Below are positions 44,150 to 55,434 of a stretch of DNA of 64,000 nt, piece by piece. The stretch covers positions 4,274,359 through 4,338,358 of the forward strand of contig NC_089272.1 in assembly GCF_963678975.1 (NCBI RefSeq), in the 5' to 3' direction. Position 1 is the stretch's first letter, and each line of letters starts with the position of its first letter. The DNA comes from Dysidea avara (taxonomy: Eukaryota > Porifera > Demospongiae > Dictyoceratida > Dysideidae). The notes below the pieces were generated by a model. That model made no database searches, was not told where the DNA came from, and saw nothing but the letters and a program-made list of their open reading frames with translations. The position numbers and the translations under genes were made by a program.

Positions 44150-47060
44150 ATGATGGTTTCTTTGTAGCTGAACTCTCTACATTGTAACTTTTTCTAGCTG
44201 ATCTTTCTACAGGGAGGTTTGTTTGCAGCTGAAGTCTCTACATGGTGGTTTCTTTGTAGCTGAACTCTCTACAAGGTGACTTCTTCTAGCTGAATTCTCT
44301 ACATGGTGCTTTTTTCGTAGCTGAACTCTCTTCAGGGTGATTTGCTTGTAGCTGAACTCTCTACATGATGGTTTCTTTGTAGCTGAACTCTCTACAAGGT
44401 AACTTCTTCTAGCTGATCTCTCTACAGGGTGACTTGCAGTGCTCAAAATAATGAAAAGGTTATGCACTGCAGTGACTGCAGATCAAAACAGCATCTGCCT
44501 TGCAGTTGCTGACTATTGATGTGCAGTGCTCATTTTACTCTGTGTTGAAGCCAGGATAGCATACACCAGTGTGTGCAGATGCCAAACTAGGGGGTCTGGA
44601 GGTATGCCGTCATGGAAATTAGACTCAATGAAATTGAATCTGAGAGTGATTTTAGCAGAATACTGTTAATGTTTGCTTGACACCTTTATGACACATGAAC
44701 ACTCAGTTGAGTCATTATTTCACATGATAGGCAGTAAATGCCAACCATAGCAAATATTGGTTGGTTGTAGGAGGAATTTGAACAGAAAACTGCAGACTGC
44801 TGACTGTTATTTTGAGCTCTGTACTTGTTTGTAGCTGAACTATCTGCAGGGTCGTTTTTAGTAGCTGAACTCTCTACATACAAAGTGACTTCTTCTAGCT
44901 GGTCTCTCTACAGAATGACTTGTTTGTAGCTGAACTGTCTAAATTCTGGATTCTTTGTAGCTAAACTCTCTACAAGGAAACTTCTTCTAGCTGATCTTTC
45001 TACAGTGTGATTTGTTTGCAGCTGAACTCTCTACATGATGGTTTCTTTGTAACTCTCCTACCACTTCGGAACAGTGTTAAAATTAACCTTTTTCACTTTT
45101 ATACAGTTTTCAAAATGCAATTTGTTCACTTTACCGGTTACAATATTGGCAGTTTACTATAATAAATAATTGTTTCAGTGATCGAGATATGTTAGATAAT
45201 CAAGATAAGTTCAAAGGAAATATCAAGATTTGTATAAATTAGTCGTCGCACACCTCTATCTACAGGGTGGTCTGTTTGTAGCTGAACTCTCTACATGATG
45301 GTTTCTTCGTAGTTGAACTCTCTACAAGGTAACTTCTTCTAGCTGATCTCTCTACAGGGTGACTTGTTTCTTCTAGCTAAACTCTACACGGTAATCTGTT
45401 CATGGCTAAACTCTCTACAGGGTGATTTGTTTGCAGCTGAACTCTCTACATGTTGGTTTCTTTGTAGCTGAGCTCTCTACAAGGTAACTTCTTCTCTCTA
45501 CATGGTGAAGCTGAATTCTCTACATGATGGATTCTTTGTAGCTGAACTCTCTGTAGGTAACTTCTTCTAGCTGATCTTTCTACAGGGTGACTTGTTTGTA
45601 GCTGAACTCTCTACATGATGATTTCTTTGTAGCTGAACTCTCTACAAGGTAACTTCTTCTATCTGATCTCTCACAGGGTGACTTGTGTGTAGCTGAACTA
45701 TCCGCAAGGTGATTTGTTTGTAGTTAAACTCTCTACAAGGTGGTCCTTCTAGCTGATCTCTCTACAGGATAACTTCATTCTAACTGAACTCTCTACAGGG
45801 TGAACTATTCATAGCTGAACTTTCTATAGGGTGATTTGTATGCAGCTGAACTCTCTACATGATAGTTTCGTTGTAGCTGAACTCTCTACAAGGTAACTTC
45901 TTCTAGCTGATCTTTCTACAGGGTGAACTATTCGTAGCTGAACTTTCTATAGGGTGATTTGTATGCAGCTGAACTCTCTACATGATAGTTTCTTTGTAGC
46001 TGAACTCTCTACAAGGCAACTTCTTCTAGCTAATCTCTCTATAGGGCAATTTGTTTTTAGCTGAATTCTCTGCAGGTTGATTTGTTTGCAGCTGAACTCT
46101 CTTACATGATGGTCTCTTTGTAGCTGAACTCTCTACAAGGTAACTTCTACTAGCTGATCTCTCTACAGGGTGACTTGTTTCCAGCTGATCTCTGGATGAC
46201 TTGTTTCTAGCTGATTTCTCTACAGGGTGACTTATTTCTAGCTGAACTCTCTATAGGGTTATCTGTTTGTAATTGAATACTCTACAGGGTGATTTGTTTC
46301 TAGCTGAATTCTCTTCAAGATGATGTGTTTCTAGCTGATCTCTCTACAGGGTGACTTGTTTGCAGCTGTACTCTCGACGTGGTGGTTTCTTTCTAGCCAA
46401 ACTCTCTACAAGGTGACTTCTTCTAGCTGATCTCTCTACACGGTGATTTGTTTGTAGCTGAACTATCCACAGGGTGATTTGTTTGTACCTGAACTCTCTA
46501 CAAGGTGATGTCTTCTAGCTGATCTTTCTACAGGGTGACTTCTTTCTAGCTGAAATCTCTAGAGTGTTATCTGTTAAGTTTGTAGTTGAGCTCTCTATAG
46601 AGTTATAACTTGTTTGTATAGCTGAACAGATAGGAATCTAGATAAAGGCCATCAAGATATGACACAAAACCCAACCCGTGTCACAATTACGCGATCGATT
46701 TTTAAGAATAAAATACTATTAGGGTGGTTTTTTGATTGGTTGCTGAACTCTCTATGCAGTGACTTGTTTGTACCACAGAGTGACTTGTTTGTAGCTGAAC
46801 TCTTTCCAGACTGACTTGCTTGTATGTAGCTGAACATTGTAGCTGATCTCTATAGGGTAGCTAACTTGTTTGTGTAGATGAACTCTCTACTGGGTAGTTT
46901 CTTTTTAACTGAACTCTCTACAGGGTGACTTGTTTATAGCTGAACTCTCTTCAGTGTGACTTGTAATGTTCTGAATCTCTACAGCGATATATTTGTAGCT
47001 GAATTGTGCATAAAATTAACTGTTTGTAGCTGAACTCCCTACAATGTAATACAATTCTAT
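44150..47060 (-). repeat. Satellite array A, 30-31-bp monomers
   Basis: About 75-80 tandem monomers. On the minus strand the common types are agagagttcagctacaaaca-aatcaccctgt (31 bp), agagagatcagctagaagaa-gttaccttgt (30 bp) and agagagttcagctacaaaga-aaccatcatgt (31 bp), often in A-B-C order. Interrupted by inserts at about 44,433-44,822 and 45,058-45,255, and by a 95-bp block at 46,640-46,735 that is the inverse of 47,286-47,380. Identical in type to array B but in opposite orientation. Confidence 0.92.
44433..44822. mobile_element. Insert inside satellite array A with CAGTGCTCAAAATAA ends
   Basis: Starts cagtgctcaaaataa and ends ttattttgagctctg (inverted with one mismatch). The flanks gtgacttg and gtacttg are near-duplicate, suggesting about an 8-bp target duplication. 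About 390 bp, no coding. Confidence 0.6.
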
Positions 47061-47885
47061 AATGGAGTAAGTTATAAACATAGCTGAACGCTCTATTAAG
47101 GTGACTGTACTATTAGAGTATCTTGATCTCGCATTTGCTACACGTAGTTGGCTTTGGAATCTAATTCAGTGGTTTGCAATCCAATTCTTCTGTACTACTG
47201 CAAGGACTTTCTATAATGATTATTTTAGTTACACACCAATTTTCAGCTCATTGCTCTAAGCGGTTTGCCTTGTAGGCGTGAAAACTAATAGTATTTTATT
47301 CATAAAAATTGATCGCGTAATTGTGACACGGGTTGGGTTTTGTGTCATATCTTGATGGCCTTTATCTAGATTCCTTTCAAACCACAAAAAGGCACTCCTA
47401 CAATAGTCACGCCATCTACATAGCAATTTTCAGCTCATTCCTCCAAGGGGTTTACCCTTTTGGCGTGACAGACCTTCGACCTTTTTTACACAAATAATCG
47501 ATCATAACTCTGTGAATGTTCTTCGGATTCCTACCAAAGGTGGTGCTGAGATCCGCCGTAACGAGCCCTTCAAGTGTGCCAAATTTCAGCTTGATCGGAG
47601 TACGCATTCGCATTTTATGGCAGATTTTGTAAAGTGTGCGAAAAGAAGAAAAAAACCCAAACTTTAGCCGCTTGTATCTCGGAAATGGCTGAAGCAATTT
47701 TCTTCACATTTGGAATGTGAACTCCCCTACCTAGCAGGCACTTCTGTAGCAAATTTGGTTTCAATCGGATAAAGGATCATGGAGCTACAAAGGTGCGAAA
47801 ATTGCATTTTCTTTCTTCTTGTTAATATACTCACGGTGTTACGCGCCGGCTTCTTGGGCCGCACGACACACTACCGTGTGTCTTG
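47061..47885 (-). mobile_element. Body and hairpin cap of satellite-bearing element A
   Basis: From the satellite edge this 800-bp unique body carries a ctaatagtacagtcac motif, a cacgcctacaaggcaaacc-type block repeated twice, and ends in a GC-rich cap, gcgccggcttcttgggccgc, followed by the hairpin GACACACTACCGTGTGTC (47,865-47,882). The same body elements and cap appear in the same order in element B (55,762-56,570). There is no protein-coding sequence; the open frame 47,452-47,697 is not conserved. Confidence 0.75.
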
Positions 47886-48101
47886 ATGTATGACTGAATT
47901 ATGTAACCTGTATTTTATTAGATACAATAGTGGTGAATTATAATGATATAATCATTAAGGAACATTCTAGATTGGCTATGATGTAATAATATAAAAAGGC
48001 TCCTTAGTGGCCAAAATGCACTCTCTCTAGTTCTGTATCACTGCTGTAATCTATTTGCTATCATTTAAGTACTTAAGTGTCCCATACGGTCTGTCCTCTA
48101 C

Positions 48102-48447
48102 TAGTGATGTGCGATATGTGATATATATCGATATATCGTGATCAAATTTTCTATATCGTGATATGATGTAGAATCTTTATATCATGATGTAAGCCTATGT
48201 ATAGATTTTACTATTAGAGAAAAATATACCCAAGATGCCATCGGCCCATCGTACACTACACTTTATTTGATAAAAGAGCTTGCAATGTTGTATGCTAGTC
48301 ATATGTACCATGTTATATTATATTTCTAGCACATCACTGCTACAAGTATCATCAGTGTAAATACACTAGCTGAGTGATATATATCGTATCGTGATACATT
48401 GTGTGCAATAATCGTGATAGGAAAATATCCTATATCACACACCACTA
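48102..48447. mobile_element. hAT-like element with 8-bp target duplication
   Basis: Ends TAGTGATGTGCGATAT and ATATCACACACCACTA; the 8-mer TCCTCTAC is duplicated exactly (48,094-48,101, 48,448-48,455). Full of tatcgatatatcgtgata words. The empty site is visible in the duplicate at about 39,530. Confidence 0.92.
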
Positions 48448-48555
48448 TCCTCTACTGCCTAACTATTATATACTGTAAGAAGAATAACAACACTAGTTAG
48501 GGACAGTGGATACGTGTAAAGTAGAACTGATTTCCTGGTAGACTTAACAATTTTG

Positions 48556-48777
48556 TATAACATTCGTGTCTTCATTGATTTGATATGGCACTTGCAACAT
48601 CTTGCCAGAATCAGAGTCGCCAGAGAGAAGCTTGTGGAAGCAGTGTTGTATTCACAAATGCAACCATACTTAGAGAAAATTTTACAAACAAAGCATCCTT
48701 TACTGTTTAGCTCACTTTCTGGACAAGACAAACATCATTCGTGTTTAGATACAGACAGGGCCGCCAAGAGGATTTAG
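48556..48777 (+). CDS. Unrecognised open segment, possibly an exon or retro-copy fragment
   Basis: Open for over 70 codons with protein-like composition, FIDLIWHLQHLARIRVAREK then LVEAVLYSQMQPYLEKILQT and HPLLFSSLSGQDKHH. The predicted helices are amphipathic. It lies in a 1.9-kb stretch that is absent from the other duplicate and ends at the start of another repeat (cagggccgccaagagg, 48,758). No splice sites or family recognised. Confidence 0.3.
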   Translation, partial: YNIRVFIDLIWHLQHLARIRVAREKLVEAVLYSQMQPYLEKILQTKHPLLFSSLSGQDKHHSCLDTDRAAKRI

Positions 48778-49428
48778 GGAGCCCAGGGCAAATTTAGAGT
48801 GTGGGGTCCCTATAACCCATAATTTTCAATAAAGAAAAATAGACAAAAGGACATTACAAGAACAAGCTTAGCTAAGTAGCTACCAGACTACAACTAAAGG
48901 CAAACTAGCTACTAGCTAATAAGCTTATTAATTAATTAATTAACCCTTTGAGCCTGAAGGGGGTCGATTCGACCCTTGAATATTTTGAAAACTTCATGGC
49001 ACAGTAGCTTCCACATGCTTTAGGCTACAACGATGGGGTCATGTTTAACAGACTGCTTGATGAATGGGGATTCCAGTGATGTATAATTTTAAGCCAGACA
49101 CAAGGAAGTTGTAAAAACATCATGTTGAACAAGATGTCGTTTTATAAACACGTGTTATTTCTTCTTTGAAATAAACGCGACCATAACTCCCACATACTTC
49201 AGTATACAGATTTGGAATAAATGTCATTGGATTCGCCACGTGATTCTGCATAAAATGGTTCTTAGTTTCGATTATGGGAATTACCATCACCGAGATATAG
49301 GCACTTACAAATCAGTGTCGAAAATTGTGATGCACAGCATCTGGGAGAAAAGCTAAGGATTTTATGGTGTGTTCTACTTCTATGATTCGCCTGATAATTG
49401 CTGTAGAGGTCAGCCATTGTGTATAGAT
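48778..49428. other. Insertion-derived DNA, no gene seen
   Basis: Begins with a repeat end (cagggccgccaagagg). Includes a ttaattaattaattaaccc stretch at about 48,930. Nothing coding is supported. Confidence 0.4.
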
Positions 49429-49751
49429 TAGGGCTGAAACGGATAGTAGTTTTTACTACCCGGATATCCTGAACAAAATCTTTCCGGATATTCTACAGAT
49501 AGTGACATCATCACTTGCTATAAAAGCATTGTATATTTTGCTGTGAACACGTTTGTTTTACTAGTACTTTACAATAAATAGAAATAAACATAACACTTAA
49601 AATGAAGATTAAATAAGTTTGCAATAATATTTAACTGGATCACGGAAACATTAACGTAGAAACTATCCTGATGGCATCAAAATTAATTACTATCCGGATA
49701 GTAAATTATTATCCGGATATCCGGATAATACGGATATCTGTTTCAGCCCTA
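49429..49751. mobile_element. hAT-like element with 8-bp target duplication (ccggata-rich)
   Basis: Ends TAGGGCTGAAACGGATA and TATCTGTTTCAGCCCTA; GTATAGAT is duplicated exactly (49,421-49,428, 49,752-49,759). Subterminal tatccggata words in both orientations. Confidence 0.93.
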
Positions 49752-49759
49752 GTATAGAT

Positions 49760-50480
49760 CAAATTCATAAAGTTTCCTTGTGTCTGGGGAGAAGAGTTTA
49801 GACAATACAGCAAATAATCTAACAATGCCACAAAACCGCAAACTATTTTAAACACACTTTTCAGGTATCATTAATAGTTTTTCAGCATGCAAACCAAGCA
49901 TGCCCCCCAGGATATTTTTGAAAATTAGCTGGACTGAGATTGAATGTGAGAGCAATTTTACTAGAACAAGCTTAGCTAACTAGCTACTAGACTACTTGAG
50001 TCAGCTTGCAAAGATGCACACTTGCCCAAAAAGGGCATCGTTTTGATCGATTACTGATTAGAGTATCTCAATTCAGCCTTCCAACTTGAAGGTGTGTGGT
50101 AGGACAAAATGCCCAGGTTGTCCCCCCCCCCCCCTCCCCCCACCCGTTGGCGGCCATGGATGCAGATCTACCATGTGTGTTCAATACACCAATGTCACAT
50201 TGTGATGACACATCAAAGGATAAATCTTGATGTTGGCACTACTGTCACGTAATGTTATGAATGCAACACCGGTGCAGTGGCATTGACATGCGCAACTCAA
50301 TTTAAGGATACAACTGTAAAATCCCATTGCTAGCAAAGTTTGTGGGTAGCTAGTATAGAAACTTTTCGGCCCATTCTCACTAATACATAATTGTCTTGTA
50401 GTGCACATTGATATCCTATAGAGTAGCTTGGTAACATGACAATATGGCACCCAAAATTAATTAATTTTAGACAAAAAGAC
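49760..50480. other. No gene seen; C-tract
   Basis: Contains an accaagcatgccccccagga block also seen near 28,870, and a ccccccccccccc tract at about 50,121-50,140. Short open frames only. Confidence 0.45.
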
Positions 50481-50490
50481 ACAAAGTGCT

Positions 50491-51277
50491 GGGGGTTATG
50501 TAAACCCGGACCGGACCGGACCAGAACGGACCAAAAGTCAATTCTCCAAGTAAGCAAGATTAGCCATGTTATAAATATTTACTGCTATTTACATCCTCTA
50601 TAGCGCTTATACACCACTCACCTTGCAGCAACTCTGCCAAGCATGCGGTCGCGATGGTTGAGCAACACAAAGTATCCACTGTAGAACAACTAATTAAACT
50701 AAAACACTTTCTAATGCGCTTTACTACATGATCGCTACAAAGCTACGTGTTCTCCTGCTGTACTTGCATAGAACTGACACACACGAGTGGCTGCACGAAT
50801 TTGTTAGAGTCATACGTTTCACTCTAAAAATCTATCCTGAAATAATTTAAGTACTGCCTACCTTGTTTAACTCCATGTGTTATCTATCACCAAATGGATT
50901 TCGAGACAAGTTTGACATTTTAACTGCTAATTTAGTTTCAATCATTTTGCACAGCACAACTCTAATAAATTCAGGCAGTGATTCGTGTGTGCCAGTTCTA
51001 TGCAAGTACAGCAGGAGAACACGTAGCTTTGTAGCGATCATGTAGTAAAGCACATTAGAAAGTGCTTTAGTTTAGTTAGTTGTTCTACAGTGGATACTTC
51101 GTGTTGCTCAACCATCGCGATAGCATGCTTGGCAGAGTTGCTGCAAGGTGAGTGGTGTATAAGCGCTATAGAGAATGTAAATAGCAGTAAATATTTATAT
51201 ATAACATGGCTAATCTTGCTTACCTGGAGAATTGACTTTTGGTCCGTTCCGGTCCGGTCCAGGTTTTCATAACCCCC
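50491..51277. mobile_element. MULE-like element with ~320-bp inverted repeats and 9-bp target duplication
   Basis: Ends GGGGGTTATG and CATAACCCCC, followed by ccggaccggaccgga-type words. The inverted arms extend about 320 bp each (50,491-50,815 against 50,955-51,277), with over 90 percent of words shared by eye and a short unique centre. CAAAGTGCT is duplicated exactly (50,482-50,490 and 51,278-51,286). The uninterrupted host site is visible at about 39,660 (aatgtgctttgtgtaaa). Confidence 0.9.
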
Positions 51278-51624
51278 CAAAGTGCTTTATGTAAAGTCTC
51301 AATAAGCTGGTATCAATGTTATCATTTATCTAAAGCCTGTGGACTGGATGTCTAAGTGTGATTGGTATGGTTGCACATAGCAAATCACTAGAACTCCACC
51401 TGACAGTTGCTTTACTTTGAACGGAGGTTGTTGTTTGGTATGCATTCTATTACAAAAAAAACATGGGCAATCTGTAGTATGAACCCATTATCACGGTGCA
51501 TGATATTTTATGGCCTCATTTGTTAACAAGACCACCACATTATCAAGTTAAACTCAGAGGTGGTCCTGTTTAAGACCGTTTACTGTACACAGCACACAAA
51601 GATAACTACTTGTTTTGTTATAAG

Positions 51625-51657
51625 TTATTCTTTTAGGCCAGCAATTTCTTGAGCATA
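51625..51657 (-). CDS. Coiled-coil gene copy II, last exon
   Basis: After acceptor ccactgaaag it encodes YAQEIAGLKE and a stop (51,625-51,627). The exon joins in phase 0 to 52,009. Short terminal exon; the acceptor is unusual in lacking a pyrimidine tract, so confidence is moderate. Confidence 0.55.
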   Translation of the reverse strand, partial: YAQEIAGLKE

Positions 51658-52008
51658 CTTTCAGTGGCACTGTTCAAATCATTTTCCACCTATGACAACC
51701 CGCAAAACGGTTTAACATGTATCAGAGTTCTGTTCCAAAGCACTGGCCTTATAATTGTAATTATAAAAGTGATGAATGTGTGGCTGATTGTTCTGACATG
51801 CAGCTGGCTGTGCATGGAGTTAAGCAACTACTCTACTTAACCTTTGAATCCCATCTAAATTAATATTATCAAACTTAAGCTTATTGTAACAAAGCAGCTG
51901 AATTGATGGGCTATTAAATTAAACAATGTCAGTTTTCTGATAATGTTCAACTTGAGCAAATGACTGTTCTATTAGCGTAATGTTACAAGCACAACACATC
52001 ATACCCAC

Positions 52009-52095
52009 CATGACTAGCTTGTCTTCCATACTATCCCGTAACTGATTGAGTTCTTCAGTACTGGTTCTTTGTGTCTCTGCCAGTTGTAGCTCCAA
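52009..52095 (-). CDS. Coiled-coil gene copy II, exon LELQ
   Basis: Acceptor tcttctctag, donor GTCATG|gtgggta, 87 bases, phase 0 to 0. Encodes LELQLAETQRTSTEELNQLR and DSMEDKLVM, continuing the heptad pattern. Four adjacent exons of this copy have matching phases and no stops, so this copy is likely expressed. Confidence 0.72.
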
Positions 52096-52246
52096 CTAGA
52101 GAAGAAAGAGAGCACATCAACTTGAAAATCCTCAACAAAAATGTTGTATGTATATAAAGTGACTTGCCTAATGTAAAATGGCATTACATAAGTGTGTAGA
52201 AGAGAAGAACAGAGCAACTTAAACAGTACTATTGCTTGATACCAAC

Positions 52247-52319
52247 CTTTTCTTTTTCACCCTTGAAGTGTTCATGCAACTTTTGCAGTTCATCCTGGTG
52301 ACCTTCTATCAACAACTCC
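52247..52319 (-). CDS. Coiled-coil gene copy II, exon HQDELQKL
   Basis: Acceptor gtgtttgtag, donor GAAAAG|gttggta, 73 bases (phase 2 in, 0 out). Encodes ELLIEGHQDELQKLHEHFKG then EKEK. Matches the frameshifted 41,863-41,920 exon but with the frame intact. Confidence 0.75.
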
Positions 52320-52377
52320 CTACAAACACAATAAAATTGATACCAATCAATGCAGTGATGTTAAATATTTTGCTAAC

Positions 52378-52427
52378 CGTTCCTTTACAAGCCGCTCCTT
52401 TTCAGTTCTCTCCACTTCAAGACATGC
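52378..52427 (-). CDS. Coiled-coil gene copy II, exon ACLEVERTEK
   Basis: Acceptor tttttgttag, donor GGAACG|gttagca, 50 bases, ends in phase 2, which fits the G that opens the next exon. Encodes ACLEVERTEKERLVKE. By analogy with the other copies, an exon like 42,309-42,521 should precede it; none was found between here and the right part of the window, where R1, satellite and Tigger sequences intervene. Confidence 0.68.
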
Positions 52428-52639
52428 CTAACAAAAAATGGGTTATCAACATAAGCAGGCAGTTAAAAATTGTATGGGTGGCTCCAGGAATTTGTGACTG
52501 GTAGCCAATCCAGACTTTTCATGATGCCAGGGCCTATATAGTTACATAGCATTATATTAAAACAAGTGCAAAAATTTTTTTGGAATTTTTAACTATTTAA
52601 AAAATAATTTATTATGATTGGTGAAACCACGCATACCGC

Positions 52640-53035
52640 AGCTATATCAATTATCGTTTGAAAAGTGAGGTATCCATGATGTTTCGTTGTCAGCTATGTT
52701 CAACCCATTACAGAGCAGTACAAGAACTGCTCGAAAAGCACCTCTGCAATCAGAGTAGACACTATGAAAAATACGGACGATTTCTGTTTTGAAGGGAAGC
52801 TGTCACGTACTACTGCCTAATCAACATTTTTTTGCTGTCACAACTCAGCAAAGATGTCACGATACAAAGGAGGACACTGGTAAGTCCATGAAGAATGCAT
52901 TGTAAGTACAGTGGTATGCCAAAAGGCACCTCTCGGGCCGAAGCGACATCGATCAGTGAAAAAATAAAGCCTGTAGCCTTGGACGTTATTGAGTTACACT
53001 TGTCTGAAGGCATCAGTCAGTCAGTTACTTACTAA
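52640..53035 (+). repeat. Dispersed repeat family R1, copy e
   Basis: The best-preserved copy: gtttcgttgtcagctatgtt, agcacctctgcaatca, tacaaaggaggacactggta, aagtccatgaagaatgcatt, and the 3' ggcatcagtcagtcagttac. Ends where a satellite fragment begins. Confidence 0.65.
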
Positions 53036-53036
53036 A

Positions 53037-53126
53037 CCATGCTGAACTATCTACATGGTAGTTTCTTTGTAGCTGAACTCTCTACAAGGTAACTTCTTCT
53101 AGCTGATCTCTCTACAGGGTGATTTG
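53037..53126 (-). repeat. Satellite fragment (three monomers)
   Basis: Three monomers of the array A/B type in the same orientation as array A, isolated 8 kb from it. Shows that the monomer spreads in small pieces. Confidence 0.85.
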
Positions 53127-53539
53127 TTTCATGTGGTTGGCAGATATGTACTCCCATTGCTTAGGTGGAAAAGGAACAACTATCTTGACTATTGGATAAC
53201 TAAGTAAGTGGTATAATGATGAGTGTTTTCACTGATCAGCAACTTCAGTGTGGATGTTAGGGAATGGTGCCTCCCACTGTGTCACTCTTTCATTTATGGT
53301 ATAGAAAACAATATTCAAAATGATGGGAAAATCCCATATTAGGACATTCTCTAAATCAATATTCTAGACTTCTCAGGTTTGATCTTTGGTGCTGTTAGCA
53401 TCTGACAAGTTGGTGATCAATGTAATCATACAGAACAGTTCAAAGATCATTGTGACTAAAGTAGGACTTAAAGGACTTTTAGTATAGTTTCAGATATACT
53501 GTCGGTATGCATTCACCTGAGCCCTTGACAAATATAGTA

Positions 53540-55434
53540 CAGTAGACCCTCTCTTATCTGGCCCTTGATTATCCGTAACCTCGATTATCCGAAATCGGTT
53601 TTGCAAAAAAAAAAAATCACGTGCGATTGTTTTCAAAACATGGCGACGGTAAAACGCAAACGGAAGGTGCTAACTGTTGATGAAAAACTGAAGATTTTAG
53701 AGTTGCTCGACAATAATTATTCCTTAGCAGCAATTGCAACAAAATATGACATTGGTAAGAGTACCGTGAGCGATATTAAAAGGGATCGCCAGAAACTTCT
53801 AGACTTCAAGAAGGAAACGCTAGATATGGGAATGCATCACCAACCCAAGATGATGAAACTAGGAACTAGTGCGATACTGGACAAGGCTGTGTACTTGTGG
53901 TTTAAACAAAAACGGATGGACGGGATACCAGTGACGGGGCCCATATTGTGTGAGAAAGCCGTTCAATTAAGTAAGAAGCTGTTTGGAGACAACTACAAAT
54001 TCGTTGCTAGTGAAGGGTGGAAATGGAGATTTTGTAATAGACATGGAATACGAAATATATCAAGCCAAGGTGAAAAGTTGTCTGCTAATTATGATGCAGC
54101 TGTGGACTTTGTGCCGTCGTTCCGTGAATTTGTCAGAGCGAGGAACTTTCCTTTAGATAACATCTTTAACTGTGATGAAACGGGACTTTATTTTCGTTTG
54201 TTGCCTGAGAAAGCACTAGCTGCTTCGTTTGAAAAGTCAGTTGATGGGCAGAAGAAGGCCAAAGATCGAATAACCCTGAATATTTGCTCTAATGCTTCAG
54301 GCACTGTCAAACTGCCCATTCATTTTATTGGAAAAGCTAAAAAGCCCAGGTGCTTTAAAGGCATTAACATGGATCTTTTACCTGTTGTCTACTCAGCACA
54401 AAAGAACGCATGGATGGAGTCTAGTTTGTTCCACGAATGGTTTCATAATAATTTCATTCCGTACGTCCAAGAGAAACTAGGTAAAGACTGTGAAGCTGTG
54501 CTGCTTCTAGATAATTGTTCTGCCCATCCTGATGCAGATGAGTTGGTTAGTGAAAATGGAAAAATCATGGCTAAATTTCTGCCACCCAATGTTACGTCAC
54601 TTATTCAACCTATGGATCAGGGTGTTTTGATTGGTTTGAAACGTATTTACAAGAAGAAGCTGCTGAGTAGAATGCTATTAGCAGATGAAGATGGTAGGTC
54701 TATCATAGACTTTTTAAAGTCTGTCAACATGAAGGTGGTGGTAGATCTCATTAAGGAGGCATGGGATGAGGTTAAGGCTGAAATACTGAGGAAATCATGG
54801 GAGAAAATCATACCAATAGACAACGAAGATGAAGTCATCCAAATGATAGAATTTGATGAACCTGCTGCTGATGTATTGATGATGGTGAGAATGTTAAATG
54901 AAGTCCAGAATGAAGAAAACCAACTTGAAGAAGAGGATGTGCTTGACTGGTTAGAGCAAGATAGAAATGATCAGGGTTACAGGGTCTACACTGATGATGA
55001 AATCTGTGAAGTCGTTCAGCTAGAAAATTCAGAAACTGGTGAAGATGATGTTGACCAAAGTGATGATGATGTTGATAGCAGTGAAGGGTGCACTATTTCT
55101 CATGGAGCTGCTGCAGATATGTTTGAAAAGTGTTTAAAATGGCTGGAATTTCAACCAGAGGCAAACATGTATAATTTGACGACAATACGTGAGCTAAGAT
55201 CCCTTGCTATTAAAAAACGGTTTGCTTCAATGAAACAATGTACACTATCAAATTTTTTCCATGCGAAGTAACAGTGTACATGTACAACGTAATATTTCAT
55301 TTCAATACAAGTACTGTAATTAAAATAAAGTGTACATGTGCATGTAAATATGTCATCCTAATGTCTCTTCAGTTATCCGAACACTTTATCAAATGGAAAT
55401 ATACACAGGGGGCCGGATAAGAGAGGGTCTACTG
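53540..55434 (+). mobile_element. Complete Tigger/pogo DNA transposon
   Basis: 1,895 bp. Terminal inverted repeats CAGTAGACCCTCTCTTATC at both ends, one mismatch in the next six bases; TA duplicated on both sides (53,538-53,539 and 55,435-55,436). It carries one uninterrupted transposase gene. Perfect ends plus an intact gene indicate recent, possibly current, mobility. Confidence 0.96.
53640..55271 (+). CDS. Tigger/pogo transposase
   Basis: 543 residues from the ATG at 53,640; the open frame extends further up into the terminal repeat but without an ATG, so this start is preferred (MATVKRKRKVLTVDEKLKIL is a typical Tigger N-terminus). Residues 1-60: CENP-B/pogo helix-turn-helix (LAAIATKYDIGKSTVSDIKR). 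About 75-140: second, CENPB-type DNA-binding domain (WKWRFCNRHGI). About 170-400: DDE endonuclease with D179 (FNCDETGL), D291 (LLLDNCSAHP) and D326 (QPMDQGV). The C-terminal 100 residues are acidic (EEEDVLDWLEQD, DDDVDSSEG). It would excise and insert the element at TA. All catalytic acids are present and there are no stops or frameshifts. Confidence 0.97.
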   Translation: MATVKRKRKVLTVDEKLKILELLDNNYSLAAIATKYDIGKSTVSDIKRDRQKLLDFKKETLDMGMHHQPKMMKLGTSAILDKAVYLWFKQKRMDGIPVTGPILCEKAVQLSKKLFGDNYKFVASEGWKWRFCNRHGIRNISSQGEKLSANYDAAVDFVPSFREFVRARNFPLDNIFNCDETGLYFRLLPEKALAASFEKSVDGQKKAKDRITLNICSNASGTVKLPIHFIGKAKKPRCFKGINMDLLPVVYSAQKNAWMESSLFHEWFHNNFIPYVQEKLGKDCEAVLLLDNCSAHPDADELVSENGKIMAKFLPPNVTSLIQPMDQGVLIGLKRIYKKKLLSRMLLADEDGRSIIDFLKSVNMKVVVDLIKEAWDEVKAEILRKSWEKIIPIDNEDEVIQMIEFDEPAADVLMMVRMLNEVQNEENQLEEEDVLDWLEQDRNDQGYRVYTDDEICEVVQLENSETGEDDVDQSDDDVDSSEGCTISHGAAADMFEKCLKWLEFQPEANMYNLTTIRELRSLAIKKRFASMKQCTLSNFFHAK

